DNA of 64,000 nucleotides. Origin: Dendrocalamus latiflorus. Lineage: Eukaryota; Streptophyta; Magnoliopsida; Poales; Poaceae. Position numbers and translations under genes: made by a program. The notes under the pieces are model-generated. The model had not been told where the DNA came from and searched no databases. It was given only the letters and a program-made list of their open reading frames with translations. Below are positions 10,031 through 22,439 of the stretch, piece by piece (the stretch's first letter is position 1; each line of letters begins with the position of its first letter). The DNA lies in assembly GCA_017311315.1 (NCBI GenBank), contig CM029640.1, forward strand, positions 16,765,905 to 16,829,904, written 5' to 3'.

Positions 10031-11227
10031 TTCCTCTCCCTTCATCTCTCTGCTGTTCTCAATTAACATTGAAATAGATTGTTGTTAATGCCCTGTTCAT
10101 TTATGCTTTATGATCTGTGCTTGTTATTTTGAGATTGTGCTATGTGGGTGTGATGGTGAATTGTGAATGTTGATCTATTGAACTGTGAATGTTAATCTTA
10201 GATTATGAGTTATGGTCATGCTGTGAAACAGTGAAATCTTAATGAGATGTTAGGTTGGTGACTTGAGAGTGTGTCTGTGTTCAGTGCTTATTTAGGTCTG
10301 TCAATTGTGATATGTGTTAGTAGTCAGTGTTGGTATCTGTGGATCTAGTTGTGTTGTCTTGCGCGAATTAGCGAATCGGTGACCGTCTCCCTTGCTGTCT
10401 CGACCTCGTTCTTGCTTCTAGATCCTCCCTTGTGCTTCCTGACCTCCCTCTTTGCTTCTCTTAGCGGTCGTTCGATAGTTAAGTCGTGCGTGTGTTCGTC
10501 GTAGTTATTTGTTTGTCCTGCTGTCGTCGTCTAGTTAGCTGTCGACCACTTTCTCCCTCGTTCTCTCTTAACTCCCTTCTTGCTTCTAGACTTTCCCAGT
10601 GCTTCTCGACTACCTCTTTCTGCCTTGTGGTCGGTAGTTAGTTAGGGTGTCGGACGGTAGTCGTGTGTGTTTGTTCATTTAGTCTCTCGTCGTGTTGTTC
10701 GTTCGGTCGTACGATGTCCATTCGTACGATCGTTCGTCCCGTCATCCTTTGTTCGTGCGTTTATTAGTTCTTTCGTAGGTTCGTCCGTGCGAGCTAGCGT
10801 TCGTTCGGTAGTTTGTTCGTTCGGCTACGTTGGTAGTTGTTTTAGGTTTAGTTTGTTCCCCCGTTTTGTTTGATCTAGCTTTAGCTGAGCACCGGTAGCC
10901 TCAGTCTAGTCCCTGTGGAGAACACGACACTCGCCGCTATTTCAGTGGCAACCCGTGCACTTGCGGGTGTGCTATTTTGCACGATCAAGCAAGGGTATGG
11001 CGCCGTGTAAGCTACACCTGACAAAAAACAGCAAAACAACAAACTTTTCTGTAAAACATATGCACATACAGACATACACATACATTCACACATGAAACAT
11101 CTGAAAACCTAAATAACAACATCGTATAACTATCAATAAGTCTCAAAATACCACATAACTATACAAAAGTCTCAAAATATCACATAAGTCTCAAAATATC
11201 ACATGTCTATAAAAAAGTCTCAAAACA
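10031..11227. other. T/G-rich spacer inside the MULE, no gene seen
   Basis: The text is rich in TCGT, GTTCG and GTTAG words with no conserved protein. 10870-10930 reads like the end of an LTR or leader. 11010-11227 is A/C-rich and leads to the 3' end of the PMD gene. Confidence 0.35.
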
Positions 11228-13630
11228 TCACTGCCTCTTGGCCTTCCCCTTGCCCTTGGCTAGAGCATCACTCCCTGGAGTATACGTGCTCGGGGGACGA
11301 GCCGAACGACGAGGCCGCTGCGAAGCCTGAGTAGAGGGTGCGTCAGGCATCTGCGACATCCCAATCTCGTCGTGGGTAGATGCCTCCTCGTCCTCGTGCT
11401 CCTCCTCGACGTCGTCACCCTGCTCCTCCTCGACGTCGTCACCCTGCTCCGCCTCGTCGTCGTCGTCGTCATCGCCCTGACTAAAAGTCGGAGTGCGTGA
11501 CGAGCTCCTCGTGGACTGGCGCCTGCCGACGTGTGATGACGACGCTGCATCGGCTGAGCGCTGGGAGGCCGGTGGTACGATCACGTCTGAACGTGCACGG
11601 CAACCACACCGACCTGCCGCCCGACTGAGGCGACGTCGAAGTCTCTGCAAGTAATGATATGTCATAATTGCATGCATGCTGAATCGATCTAACCTAACGA
11701 ATTATCTTCGTACCTGCAGGAAGTCCCTCAGGGGGTGGCTCTCGCTGTCCAGGTGGCCGAGAACCTCATCGATCTCACGCACCGAGGTTTGGAGAGAAGT
11801 CCCCTAAAGAAATAAGTAAACATAAGTGCAAGATAAACGTATGGAACCAAAGTATTGCAAATATCATGCTTTTCGTACCACTCGATCGAGAATCGGAGCG
11901 GCCTCGACCACTGTGCCCTCCCTCGCACGCCTGTCGTACGCAGTGTCCTCGTCCTCGGACGAAGCGAGGTCCACGTAGTCGACATCGGTCCACTGCTGCC
12001 TCAGCCTGTAGCGCGTGGCAGTGTGGTACCAGGACAAGTAATCCCGGAAGCTGGCGTTACTGTGGGGGGTACTGTCTGGCTCGCAGTTGTCCTCCATCTT
12101 CCTCCACCACTGCACGTACTGTCGGTGGTGATCAGCGAAGTCCGTCACCTTTCGTTGGCGGACCCTGTCGAACCTGTACATATAGCAGATGTCAACAATA
12201 GTTGTTAGTACGAACCAAAAGAATTTTAAATTGTTACTTACTTGTGCAACTCAACAGAAGTCGACATCCCCTCTGGGGGGAAGAACTGCACGAGGCCGAA
12301 CTGCCGCGCAACTCTGTGGTGCTGAGCGGTAGCGCTAGAACCTGTGGCTCGGAGTAAGGCTCCCAGGACACCTAGTAAGCGAACACACGATTAGCCATGT
12401 ACAAAAACCAAGAACTGTAGAATAAATAAATGCAGTACCAATTTCTTACCATCGTGGGAGACAAAGTGTCAAACTCGTTGCTGAAATCCACGTACACCCG
12501 CTGAGCAGTCGCGAACGGGACTGACACTGTATCCCACAGGTACGCAACAGTGGGGCCGAGGTCATCCACACCCAGTGGATGCCAAGGCTGCGCCTGGAAC
12601 ACTCGAGGGCGCCCCACTGGAATGCGTGTCCACATCCACACCTAGCAAGCGAACATACGGGCAGACACACGATTAGCCATGCACAAAAACAAAGAAATGT
12701 AGGAAAAATAAATGCATTACCACACCTGCAGAAGGAAGACGCAGCCACTGAGCGTCGACGTGGGTGCCTTGCGTCTGCAGGCCTCGCAAAGCTGGCGGTA
12801 GAGGAACGCGAGGACCGCCGAGCCCCAGTTGAACTGTCCAGCGTCCCCCCAGTCCTGGAGGCAGTGGATGTACATCCACGAAGCGGCATCCCCCGTGGCG
12901 TCCGGGAACAGCACTGCCCCGAACATGTGCAGGACCCAGGCGCGACAGTGGTAGGTCACCATTGTGTCGTCCGCGGCATCAGGGCATTCGCCAAAGGTAT
13001 TCCGCAACCATCTAAGGTGGACCCCCGAGACGCGGCCTCGCCTGGCATTATCTGGGGCAGGAGGCAATGGCGTGCCCAGGAAGGTCTCCACACGTGCCCT
13101 CCAGCCCTCAGACACCGCCGGGCCGACCACCGGCTGTCCCCTGATGGGAAGTCCAAGTATCATCGCCACGTCCTGCAGCGTGACGGTCATCTCCCCATAG
13201 GGAAGGTGGAACGTGTGTGTCTCTGGCCTCCACCTGTTAGTAGTACAAGGAGAAAAGAATTAGTTACGTATGTAAGAATATAGAAGCGAAAACAAATAGA
13301 CCCGATAGAGAAAATGCACCTGTCGACAAGTGCGGTCAAAGCTGCGGGGTTGAAGACCGGCATGCCCCGCCGTAATAGGTTAGCGACCGTGTGAAGCCCA
13401 GCACAGCGCAGCAGTGGGGTATAGCAGTCGTCGTAGCGCATCAACTGGAACCCATCATGGGTTCGAGGACGAAGAATGGGTATCTCCTGAAAATTGCTAT
13501 AAAAGTTAGCTGCGTGACCATCAAGTTGAACACATGTACATTTCGACCACACACGTACCTGGCCGTCGTCCGTGAGCCTGCCGCGGTGCTCCCTCTCGTA
13601 GGACTCGTCTAGCAGCCGGTATCTCGCCAT
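11228..13630 (-). pseudogene. Plant mobile domain (PMD/MAIN-like) gene, 8 exons, one frameshift
   Basis: Eight exons with GT/AG borders can be read on the minus strand: 13630-13559, 13486-13320, 13233-12726, 12641-12450, 12371-12242, 12173-11879, 11803-11714 and 11644-11228. The start MARYRLLDES is an ATG. Family features are LTALVDRWRPETHTFHLP, then GEMTVTLQDVAMILGLP, a run through WVLHMFGAVLF and YLWDTVSVPF, then VARQFGLVQFFPPEG. The tail is acidic (QGDDDDDDEAEQGDD) and ends KGKGKAKRQ. Exon lengths keep frame through exon 4. In exon 5 the reading begins VSWEPYSEP but the RQFGL part lies in another frame, and the WEPY-to-RQFG spacing is shorter than I recall for the family, so a small deletion is likely. 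PMD proteins include Arabidopsis MAIN and MAIL1, nuclear factors in silencing and genome stability; many relatives are transposon passengers. This copy is within the MULE and is probably broken. Confidence 0.82.
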
Positions 13631-14235
13631 CCTGTGATAAATTTTAGAATTCAATGGTTAAGAAATATTCAAATAAGAAATTTATAAAACATGATTTATA
13701 AATAAAAATAATAAGCAAATTGAATTATGAAATTGGAATCAACATGAATAATAATTGGAATCAAATTGATTTACCCTTGGTTAAATACATGTCAACAAAG
13801 ATTAGTAAGTTAATTATGGTATAAGAATAATTAGTGTAACAATAAACCTTATGATAATAATAAATATTATTTACATATCTCAAAATCCATGGGGCCCCTT
13901 TTCAAATAGTGATTATATGATTAAGGTAAATAATTTAAGTATTAGGTCACTAATATTAACTGTAAATACCGAGATATATTTATCAAAGACATTATTGATA
14001 TGTTGACTAAGGGTTAGGTGGACATACAATCTTGCCCATGTTGACATGAAATCATCCTATTTGGTATATGAAACCCTAAAAACCTAAAACCGAACACAAC
14101 CATGTATAAATAATAATCAAACCCTAAAACCTATCCAAATACACAGTACTTCTCTTACATTACGCATATCCATTGCAAACGTAACCTAAAATCGCTCATA
14201 ATTGAACTAATTTCATCTAGGGATTCAAATCTTGC
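13631..14235. other. AT-rich 5' flank of the PMD gene
   Basis: Immediately upstream of the PMD start the sequence is AT-rich and contains no open gene. It would be the leader or promoter of the PMD gene, continuing at 15214-15430 beyond the inserted foldback element. No clear TATA box can be assigned. Confidence 0.4.
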
Positions 14236-14244
14236 CCTACGAAA

Positions 14245-15204
14245 GGGGAATTTAACTTTTTGCCACCCTTATCGTTGCCACCTATCCAAATGCCATCCTT
14301 ATCGTTGCATTCAATAATTTGCCACTCTTAACATGTGCTTGACTAATTTTTTGCCACTTTCGAGCCCACGAAGTGCCATGTCAGCGCTCCCCGCCCCGCT
14401 GGCCCGCCATGTCAGCGCCTCCCCGCCCCGCACGCCGGCGCCGGCGCCTGCGCCGCCGCGCGCGCCTCCCCGCTCGCCGGCGCCGCTGCCTCCGTCCCCG
14501 CGCCTCCCCGCCCCGCTCGCGGGCGCCGCCGCGCGCGCCTCCCCCCGCCGCCTCCGTCCCCGCCGCCTCCGTCCCCGCGCCTCCCCGCGCTTCCCCGCTC
14601 GCCGGCTCCGCCTCCGTCCCCGCGCCTCCCCGCGCGCCGGCCGGCGCCGCCGCGCGCGCCTCCCCCCGCCGCCTCCGTCCCCGCGTCTCCCCCCGCCGCC
14701 TCCGTCCCCGCGCCTCCCCGCGCGCCGGCGCCGCCTTTGCCTCCGTCCCCGCGCCTCCCCGCTCGCGGGGACGGAGGCGGAGGCGGCGCCGGCGCGCGGG
14801 GAGGCGCGGGGACAGAGGCGGAGGCGGCGCCGGCGCGCGGGGAGGCGCGGGGACGGAGGCGGAGCCGGCGAGCGGGGAAGCGCGGGGAGGCGCGGGGACG
14901 GAGGCGGCGGGGGGAGGCGCGCGCGGCGGCGCCCGCGAGCGGGGCGGGGAGGCGCGGGGACAGAGGCGGCGGCGCCGGCGAGCGGGGAGGCGCGCGCGGC
15001 GGCGCAGGCGCCGGCGAGCGGGGCGGGGAGGCGCTGACATGGCGGGCCAGCGGGGCGGGGAGCGCTGACATGGCGCTTCGTGGGCTCGAAAGTGGCAAAA
15101 AATTAGTCAAGCACATGTTAAGAGTGGCAAATTGTTGAATGCAACGATAAGGATGGCATTTGGATAGGTGGCAACGACAAGGGTGGCAAAAAGTTAAATT
15201 CCCC
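14245..15204. mobile_element. GC-rich 960-bp foldback element with 9-bp duplication
   Basis: The left end GGGGAATTTAACTTTTTGCC and the right end are reverse complements, and CCTACGAAA is repeated directly outside both ends (14236-14244 and 15205-15213). The arms meet near 14750-14765, so the whole element is one hairpin. The outer 130 bases of each arm carry TTGCCAC-type text. The inner parts are more than 80% G+C by eye, built from CGCCTCCCCGC and GCCGGCG words. A 9-bp duplication points to a Mutator-type mechanism. Its ends differ from those of the surrounding MULE. The long Arg/Ala/Pro frames on both strands are compositional. Confidence 0.9.
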
Positions 15205-15213
15205 CCTACGAAA

Positions 15214-15430
15214 TGTACCTCAAATAATCCATATCTATTGCAAAAAATCAAGGGAGGGGAGAGAGTTTACCTTGCTTGCCCGATTTGGAAGCAAAATCGC
15301 GAGATTAATCGGTGGATTTGAGAGGATTTGGAGGGGGAATAGAGGGGGTGGCGGCAGTTTACTGTTAGAACAGAGGAGCAGTGAGGGGGAGCTGGGGGCC
15401 GGGGGACGCGCTCGGGCTTAAGTCCCGACG
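15214..15430. other. MULE internal segment between foldback and right TIR
   Basis: This continues the MULE after the nested foldback. It is purine-rich on the plus strand (GGAGGGGGAATAGAGGGGG) and would be the distal promoter or leader of the minus-strand PMD gene. Confidence 0.4.
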
Positions 15431-15672
15431 CACGGCGCCACGGCCTTTAGCGCCGTATGTGCATATCACGGCGCCGTGGGCCTTGGTGTCGTGCTATGCC
15501 ACCCTGGCTCCGACGTGTCAATGCACGGCGCCAAAGCATATGGCACCGTGACATGTACCCTGGGCGCCATATGCTTTGGCGCCGAGAGAAGGGTCCATTT
15601 TTGCAAATCTTTTCTCCAGGGGTCCATATGTAAAAAACTTTCAAATTTTGGGCTAAAAAGCAAAAATTTTAC
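15431..15672 (-). repeat. Right terminal inverted repeat of the MULE
   Basis: It pairs with 7871-8112 over 242 bases with only scattered substitutions and has the same GGCGCC-rich inner part. The 9-bp duplication CAGATTCAG follows at 15673-15681. Confidence 0.92.
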
Positions 15673-15681
15673 CAGATTCAG

Positions 15682-18227
15682 CTTCAGAACAGAGAGAGAG
15701 AGAGAGAGCATTATGCGTTGGCCACATGTTGGCTCTAGTGCAAGTTCTCTCTCATAAGAAGCTTATTTTTGGCGAGCAAGAGGAATCACCTAATTTTATT
15801 TCTAGGTGGGAACAACAAGCTGCCACAGTACAGGGGCACGAACAGGGGTAACCCTGCTAGTGATATGCGCTTCTATGTTTATAAACTTTTGTATAATTTG
15901 TTATTTTATCTATGAAATAAATATCATTTATATTGATTAACAAGTACGTGACTTATTCGTGAAACTCTTTATTCATGTTACAATGTTATTCTAGATTATC
16001 TCTGATCTTATATCATTATATGAGAAACTTGTCATTTACAAATCAACATATATATTGATTGATGATTACATTCCATGTATCATAAATACGAAATATCAAA
16101 TCAATAATATGAACATATGTTTGAGGAACATGATATTAGATTGACACATCTTGAGACACAGCAGGAATTGTAATATTCTTAAATATCACCAGCATAGTAT
16201 ATGTGGAATCCTTAGACCTAAGGTAGTCATAGTTTCCTATATGTGTAATAGTTTACTTGGGTTACCAAACATTATTCTGTAACAGGGTAGTCATAAAGGT
16301 AGTTTTTGTATTTATTATGAAACATATGAAGCAATGTGAATGATCAAGATATAATTACCTCTCCTATTTAACAGGAGAGATATATATGAGCCCATCGATA
16401 AGGTTGGATTAGGGAAGCACATAGCCATATCGAATACGATTGAAGAGTCATCTGCAACTGAGTAATCCACTACACGATCAAGTGAAGGATCAAACTATCA
16501 TATGATGGCACGCACACATCTTGAATTCGATATGGCATCGTGAGGCAAAGGGATTAATACATAAGTACTATATAGGTTTGTCTGATATGATCTTTAGTGG
16601 CCGAGTATACGTCAACCTACATGATCACTCACTTAAAGGGTTGCAACTACTAGTTCCGATAGGATCTCTTAGTGGCTTAATTTGGATTATGATCTTTATG
16701 TGGTTTAGAGTCCTTATGGGTTCCTAACGTAGGGATCCATAGGGGGCTCTATATAAAAAGAGGCATGGGGTTGTTGGTGTGTGCTGGGCAACCCCAAAAC
16801 CATAGCCACCACTTGCACCGGAGCCACCTCGAAACCGTAGCCATGCATGCTAGTGCTATACACCGGCTCACGGCATTCCATCCTAGGACATGTGGATATT
16901 GTAGAGACACTACTACAGTTGCTGTTACGCCGATCCAAGATGATCCACGAATTACATGAGGAACATGAGGTGCTACTGAAGGAGACATTTGGCGGCCAAG
17001 GACATTGGCCAATCGACTATTTCAACCACATCAATGCTCACTTTGTTGGACTGGGTTGCTCCAACTCTTGTTCTGCAGCACTAGATACTGTAACGATCAA
17101 TTATCTCTTACTCACATAGTTTTCTGATTTAATTTACAAGGTAGAATGTTTTTGTGTTGTGCTAGTGTAATTATACACCGACTAAGCAGTGTAAAGCCAA
17201 AAATTACCAAGTTCAACACAAGCAAATTTCATTAGAATAGATATGTGGCAAGCTTAATTTGGGTTTGTTGACTGGATAGTGACCAGACTTTGTAGCATTG
17301 TTGTTGTTAACTTGTAATGTTGTAGCTCGAAACTTTGGGTGCGAGAGAGGACATAAGTGTGTAAATGACCTAAAATTGAGTGTGAAAGTGTTCAAAAATT
17401 TTCAAAAAAGATTAGCAGATATGGGTTGGGGAAGTTCAATAACTTTGCAAAATTTCATATCAAACTCAATCTCATAAATGCGATTGTGTTTGGCATTGAA
17501 ATTTTGTAGAGACAAAGAACATACATGCTGTCGATGAATCACTGCCAATCTTATAAAGTAAATAAGGGAAACACGACTTAGGGGTCACGTAGGAAGGAGA
17601 TAGGTCATGTACGGAGGAGATAGAGCGTTTTATACATGTTAAGGCCTCCTCCAGAGAGGACAACAACCCTACTTCATGTGCTTTGTATTAATGTTGGATT
17701 ACAATGGTGTGCACAACATTCAATGTGAACAATGTGAGCTAAAGCTACTACACAATATCTTACGTCCTTTTTTCCATCACCTAGTGTCACCCCTTATATA
17801 GCATCAAAGGGGTGGCAATTGCCGCCGTTGGTTGCCGAAATGCACGTGTGGAGGACGACTACTATCAATGAGGCTCCATCAATGAATGATTGTCAAGCGG
17901 TTATTGTTAGAGACAGAGACTATATTTGTGCAATTATGCCAGAGAGACAAGAGAACACATTTTCTTTACCTGCTACATGTGATAAGCCTTGATAGACACA
18001 TAACCTGGTCGAAAGGTAGGACCCACATGTCTTGTAATGGGGTATTTCGACTATGACTGGTCGATACCTAAGTTTACTTAGATATGTTCTCCCTGACTAG
18101 GGGTACATATGGTGATGTGGATCGAACCTCAAAATGAGATTATATCCAAGGGTTGCCTGATCTTCCACGGTGAAAATCCCTCAATAGATATGTGGAGTAT
18201 GAATTATAGGACGCAATTCACACCATG
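15682..18227. other. No gene seen; probable decayed LTR-retrotransposon sequence
   Basis: A GA-dinucleotide run lies at about 15690-15710. From 15900 to 17100 the text is AT-rich, with CTATATAAAAAGAGGC near 16750 followed by C-rich leader-like sequence, which resembles the promoter and leader of a Copia-type LTR. 17150-18227 shows no recognisable feature. No paired LTR or target duplication was found. Confidence 0.3.
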
Positions 18228-21135
18228 ATTGTTGGACCCGATATGTCAATCAGAGGGGGTGAATGATGCATTCAAATTCAAACGCCCAAAAGTATTCCAA
18301 AACTTTTACTCAACTAGCTACTGGAAGTTAGGAAGATCAGTTTAACCCACTAACAAAGCACTTGCACAAGCACGGAAACAAAACAGAGTTCAACTCCTCT
18401 AGACCAGTCTGACTGCTATGAAAGAATGGTTGGACCGGGTTGAGTAGCCTGACCACTGGAGGAGGTCGGTCTGACTGGAGTCTAGTTGGACTGTAGGTCT
18501 AGGGTGGACTGACTGCACCCCTGATTCCAGAATTCGAAATCAGCTTGAGCCAAGACTAAAAATAGTGCACTCTCCAAAATACATCTCTAAATGATATGAA
18601 ACTTTGCGTACACCTTGCTGAGGATTTCAGAAACCTAATTCATGCAAGGACCACATGGATCTCAACAAAAGTTCCAACCTTTTCTCAAGATAAGCAAGAT
18701 TGCACCAAAACTAGGCAAAACTCAAAAACTTGAGAACCAACTTGCTCGTGGGTTAAGAACAATCAAGATAGCTCTAGATGAGTTTTTACATGTCATAGCA
18801 AGAAAGACCACACAATGAATTGAAGACAAAACCCTCATATCAATATTCCTCAAAAAAGGCTCCAATCAAGCAAGAACCAAGCAAAATCAAAATCTTGCAA
18901 ACTACAATGCCTAGATAGATAGTATTTGAGAGACCATGTGGAGGTATCCCCATGTTGGTGATGAGTAATTGACGGTTGGTTTAGTGAGTTTGAGTTTGTT
19001 TTGGGTATTCTAGGGTTGAGTACCTTTACTTGTGCTAATATGGATTATGCTGTTTCGTGCGGTGCTATATGACGGTTTGCTTGTCTGTGTGACTGCGGGA
19101 CTTCAGAGCTAGGTCATGGTGAGGCGAGGAGGACCGGGACTAGGCACAGGAGGTGTTGAGGTCCAGACGGTCGGTGAAGCCGAAGATGATCGAGGCTGGT
19201 GAGGTGGTTGCGAGTTGGGAGACGAGGAACCGGAGCAGGAGCTACTGGTGATGGACACGACGAGTGACGACGAGAGAACCGGGACTAGGCTCAGGGAGGA
19301 GTTGGAGGTCCAGAACGGTTGAGGTCGGTTGCGGTCGTGCAAGACGAAACAGACCGGGACTAGGCTTAGGGAGGTGTCGAGGTCCAGTCGGTCAAAGGCG
19401 CCGGTTGCGGGAAGCTTCTGGGAAGATGCTGGAGGGGTAAAATGGACATTTGGCCCAAGCAATGAGGTGGAGGGCTGGTTCTTTCCCTCCAAAAGAGTGT
19501 TTGACTTTTTGCCTCAAGTGTGTTAGAGGCATGGAGTGTGGTTTGTATGACTCTTCTTGAATTTCTTCTTTGGGGAGAGCTTGTGCCTTCAACAGGTGGA
19601 GTGGAGGCAGCATGTTCAGCTCATTCAAGCAAGAAATGGAGAGTGTGTAGTTCTGGAGTGAGCTCATGTATTCCATTGAGAGTATGTTCAAGTGAGCAGT
19701 AGCAATAGAGTTTTCTCCTACGTGTGTGCTCTTCTCAATGAGAATCATGTATGGGTAGTCAAAAACCAGTTGTAATCATTCATGTCTCTTCCTCAAAATC
19801 AATATGAGAAAGATTATGTTAGGTTGTTTGCAATTCTTGCTCATTCTCTGATGGTTTCAGTTTTCAGTTCATTCTCAGTTTTCTGATGCTCTCTGCCTAT
19901 TTTCTTCATTTTGAGTTTTGAGGTGATTCTTTGAGCAAGGAGTAGCAAAATGGATTGCTCTGTGATGGGATGATGCCTCAAGACCATTTGGTTAGATTTA
20001 ATCCCAAGAGTTCAATGAAAAGACCAAAGATTCCCTTTTGCTCACTCCTCTGTTTATTCCTGTAGCTAGGGTTTTCATGCAGGGGATGATGTAGTCTTTT
20101 GATTCCCTTTCATGATATGGCTTGGGATTTGGGTTTTAAAGTCCTGTGTTCATTGCTAAATAAGTTGCAAAAGCTCATATGCAAAGAATGGACGAATCTT
20201 GAGAAATCTGAAAATTAGCTTCTCTTCCAACTCTTTTTTAGGTTTTAGAGCAAATCTTGATTCTTGGCTCAGTTAATGAATTCCTGTGTTCCCTGAGGCT
20301 TTGATGTTATTTAGAACATGTTCTTGCTCTATTGGTTTAAAAATAACAGAAGAAAATCACACATTACATTGATTTGAGCAAGTCTGTGCTTGTTTTCAGA
20401 ATTTCAGTCTGCACTGTCCTCGGGAGAACGGTCAGACCGCTCGGGACATGGCGGTCAGACCAGCCGGGACATGGCGGTCTGACCGGCCGTAAGTTACCGG
20501 TCTGACCGGCATGAGGCAAGCGGTCTGACCGCCTGGTGCATTGTGGTCAGACAGCCCAGCTGCTTTGACTACTGATTTTCCTCTGGTTTTTGAGCTGCAG
20601 TGTTTTAGTCCTTATTCCATGTTTTCTTCTTTGAGTATTAGTGTTTCCAGTAAGCTGAGCATTCACTCTTCATAGCTCTTTAGCTATCGGAGAGGTGAAT
20701 TGCTTGTGGATACTTTTTGAGGGGTCATTTTTAAAGAGGCACCATTCACCCCCCTGTGTTGCCATTCCGATCCTACAGTATTTGATATACATGAGTTATC
20801 TCCATCACTTACACATCTTTGGCATGCAACAAGATCAAGAGGTTAAGAGAAGAGGCAAAGAGCCAACAAGAACAAGAGCAAATCAACCAGGATAAGAACA
20901 TTTCATGTAGGATGAACAAGATTGATCTATTTCAACTTATGTATGTGGATTTTATAGCTACTCCACCATGGAGTATAGAGCTCTCTCTCTCCTAAGAGTA
21001 CTCACCCAAAGCTTCCCCTCCAAAGAAGCCTCTCTCTTTCAAACCCTAAACCTAGAACTCAAGAATACATCAACCCTGTAAGTAGATGGGATAACCAGCC
21101 CACATCTAACCCTAATGAATACTATCCATTAGCAC
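18228..21135. mobile_element. Decayed LTR-type sequence, probably two nested LTRs
   Basis: At 18228 the text TGTTGGACCCGATATGTC followed by GAGGGGGTGAATG resembles the reverse end of a Copia LTR. Inside, 18953-20777 looks like another LTR in plus orientation: it begins TGTTGGTGATGAG and ends CACCATTCACCCCCC... then ATCCTACA. Both parts contain GGTCTGACCG-type short palindromes (18400-18500 and 20420-20560), common in this LTR class. I could not confirm a five-base duplication for either, and no gag or pol is present. Confidence 0.4.
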
Positions 21136-21490
21136 TGTTGGGGGACTAGTCCCACCTTAGCCCAATCAGCCCACTATGCCAAAAGGCCCATTACGTACGT
21201 GACTGTGGCAAGCCCAAAATGGCTATGCTAGGGAAAAGATATGTTTACCTTTACTAGTATAACCTCCAAGGGGGTATTTGTGTAAACAACCTCCACATGG
21301 CTATAAATATGTCCCTTAGGGCACCATGAAGGAGAGAGGATTCATTTTTAAGAGAAAGGGTTAAGCAGTAGCACAAGCATAATAAATATCTTCTACATCC
21401 ACTCCCTACTGCTAGTTTTAGGCTTTGGGAAACCCCTTTGTGGCCTCTCCAAAGCTCCCATTATCCAATGTTTAGTCTGTAACCACAACA
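21136..21490 (+). repeat. Element A 5' LTR (Gypsy, plus strand)
   Basis: The 355-bp block starts TGTTGGGGGACTAG and ends CTGTAACCACAACA. It is followed at once by GTTAGCGTCATCCGTGGAGA, a degenerate form of the GTTGGCGCCGTCCGTGGGGA primer-binding region seen beside the C LTR. Its ends resemble the C LTR, so A and C are related families. The 3' LTR must lie beyond the window. Confidence 0.75.
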
Positions 21491-22439
21491 GTTAGCGTCA
21501 TCCGTGGAGAGTGGCATAGAAGCTACAAGATGAAGAAAGGGCACCTGAATGTGATGGCATCGAGGAGGGCGACAACATCGATCTCCAAGTGGAAGATGAG
21601 TACTACAGACAAGATAGCCATAGTGAGAGAAAGGGAGCTGGAGGTTGAAGGGCCCCCTTTTAGCAGCGGCGCACCAGAGTGGTCGTGTTTGGGGCTGCAA
21701 CAGGTAATGAAGATGGCCCTCCGGTAGCTGCATGAATGACAAAGCAGGAGGCATCATGAGCAGAGGACCCAGCTGTGGCCCCCTTGGCAATGCCAATGGC
21801 ATCCAGGTGGAGGCCTCCGTCGGCCCCGACACCCTCACCATCACCGCACAGAGATCGGAGGGTGCCCTGGTCCCTACGTTGGGCACAAGCAGAGGAGCCC
21901 TGGAGGCAATTTGCAAAACACTATAGCAAGAATTGGCGGACCTGTGGAGGACCATGCACGAGATGCAGAAGATTCAGAGTCAACAGACCCCTGCCATGGC
22001 GGTAACGGGGTGGCCATATAAAGGATGAAGAGTTGCGAGGCTAATGCTGACACCCGCAGTGCCTAGGGAAAACAATTTTGCCAAAATTTTAGCAGTTATC
22101 GGTGAAAACTGACCGTATTGGTGAGCGTCAGTAAGCCAACTGTTTTGGAGGATTTTAGTTGTGGGGCCCACATTTCAAATAATTTTTCATTTAAATACAA
22201 AAATACATCATATTTCAACTTCATTTTCATCTATATTTCATGTATATATAAATATCTAGTTATCTCCACAAGTATTTATAGTTTTTCTCAAAAATTAAAT
22301 TTTTTTCACAAAATTCAATTATGATTTTCAAATTATTTTAGCCAAGACTTTCTAAACTTTTTAGTAACCACCAGTTACTGGCCATACTGGTGAGGTGCGA
22401 TAAAATTTTAAAACTGCTAGTCTTTTCCCTAGCAGTGCC
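21491..22439 (+). other. Element A leader region, no intact gene
   Basis: This lies between the primer-binding site and recognisable gag homology. It contains G/C-rich text that probably represents the gag N-terminus, too damaged to read, and an AT-rich part at 22150-22330 that may be a small insertion. Confidence 0.4.

Larger units (their letters stand above)
7871..15672. mobile_element. Mutator-like element (MULE) carrying a PMD gene, 7.8 kb
   Basis: The two ends are 242-bp inverted repeats that begin GTAAAATTTTTGCTTTTT and are nearly identical. A perfect 9-bp direct repeat CAGATTCAG lies immediately outside each end (7862-7870 and 15673-15681). Long terminal inverted repeats with a 9-bp duplication are diagnostic of Mutator-like elements. 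Inside are a solo LTR, a pyrimidine-rich block, a minus-strand multi-exon plant mobile domain gene and a nested GC-rich foldback. I see no mudrA-type transposase with a DDE or MULE domain, so the copy looks non-autonomous, or its transposase has been lost. PMD genes are known passengers of plant transposons, including MULEs. Confidence 0.92.

Noticed and set aside
8778..10088. A 436-codon Pro/Ser/Leu-rich frame as a real gene
   Set aside because: All registers and both strands are open over the same stretch because of extreme C/T composition. It begins inside a solo LTR and has no domain or splice logic.
11228..13630. The PMD gene as an ordinary host gene
   Set aside because: It lies inside a MULE with matched TIRs and a perfect 9-bp duplication, and exon 5 is frameshifted.
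14333..15251. Long Arg/Ala/Pro-rich frames on both strands as coding genes
   Set aside because: They are mirror images of each other because the region is one GC-rich hairpin; the composition explains them.
18953..20777. A confirmed solo LTR
   Set aside because: TG...CA ends look right but the five bases outside (CCCCA and GTATT) do not match, so it is kept only as a low-confidence candidate.
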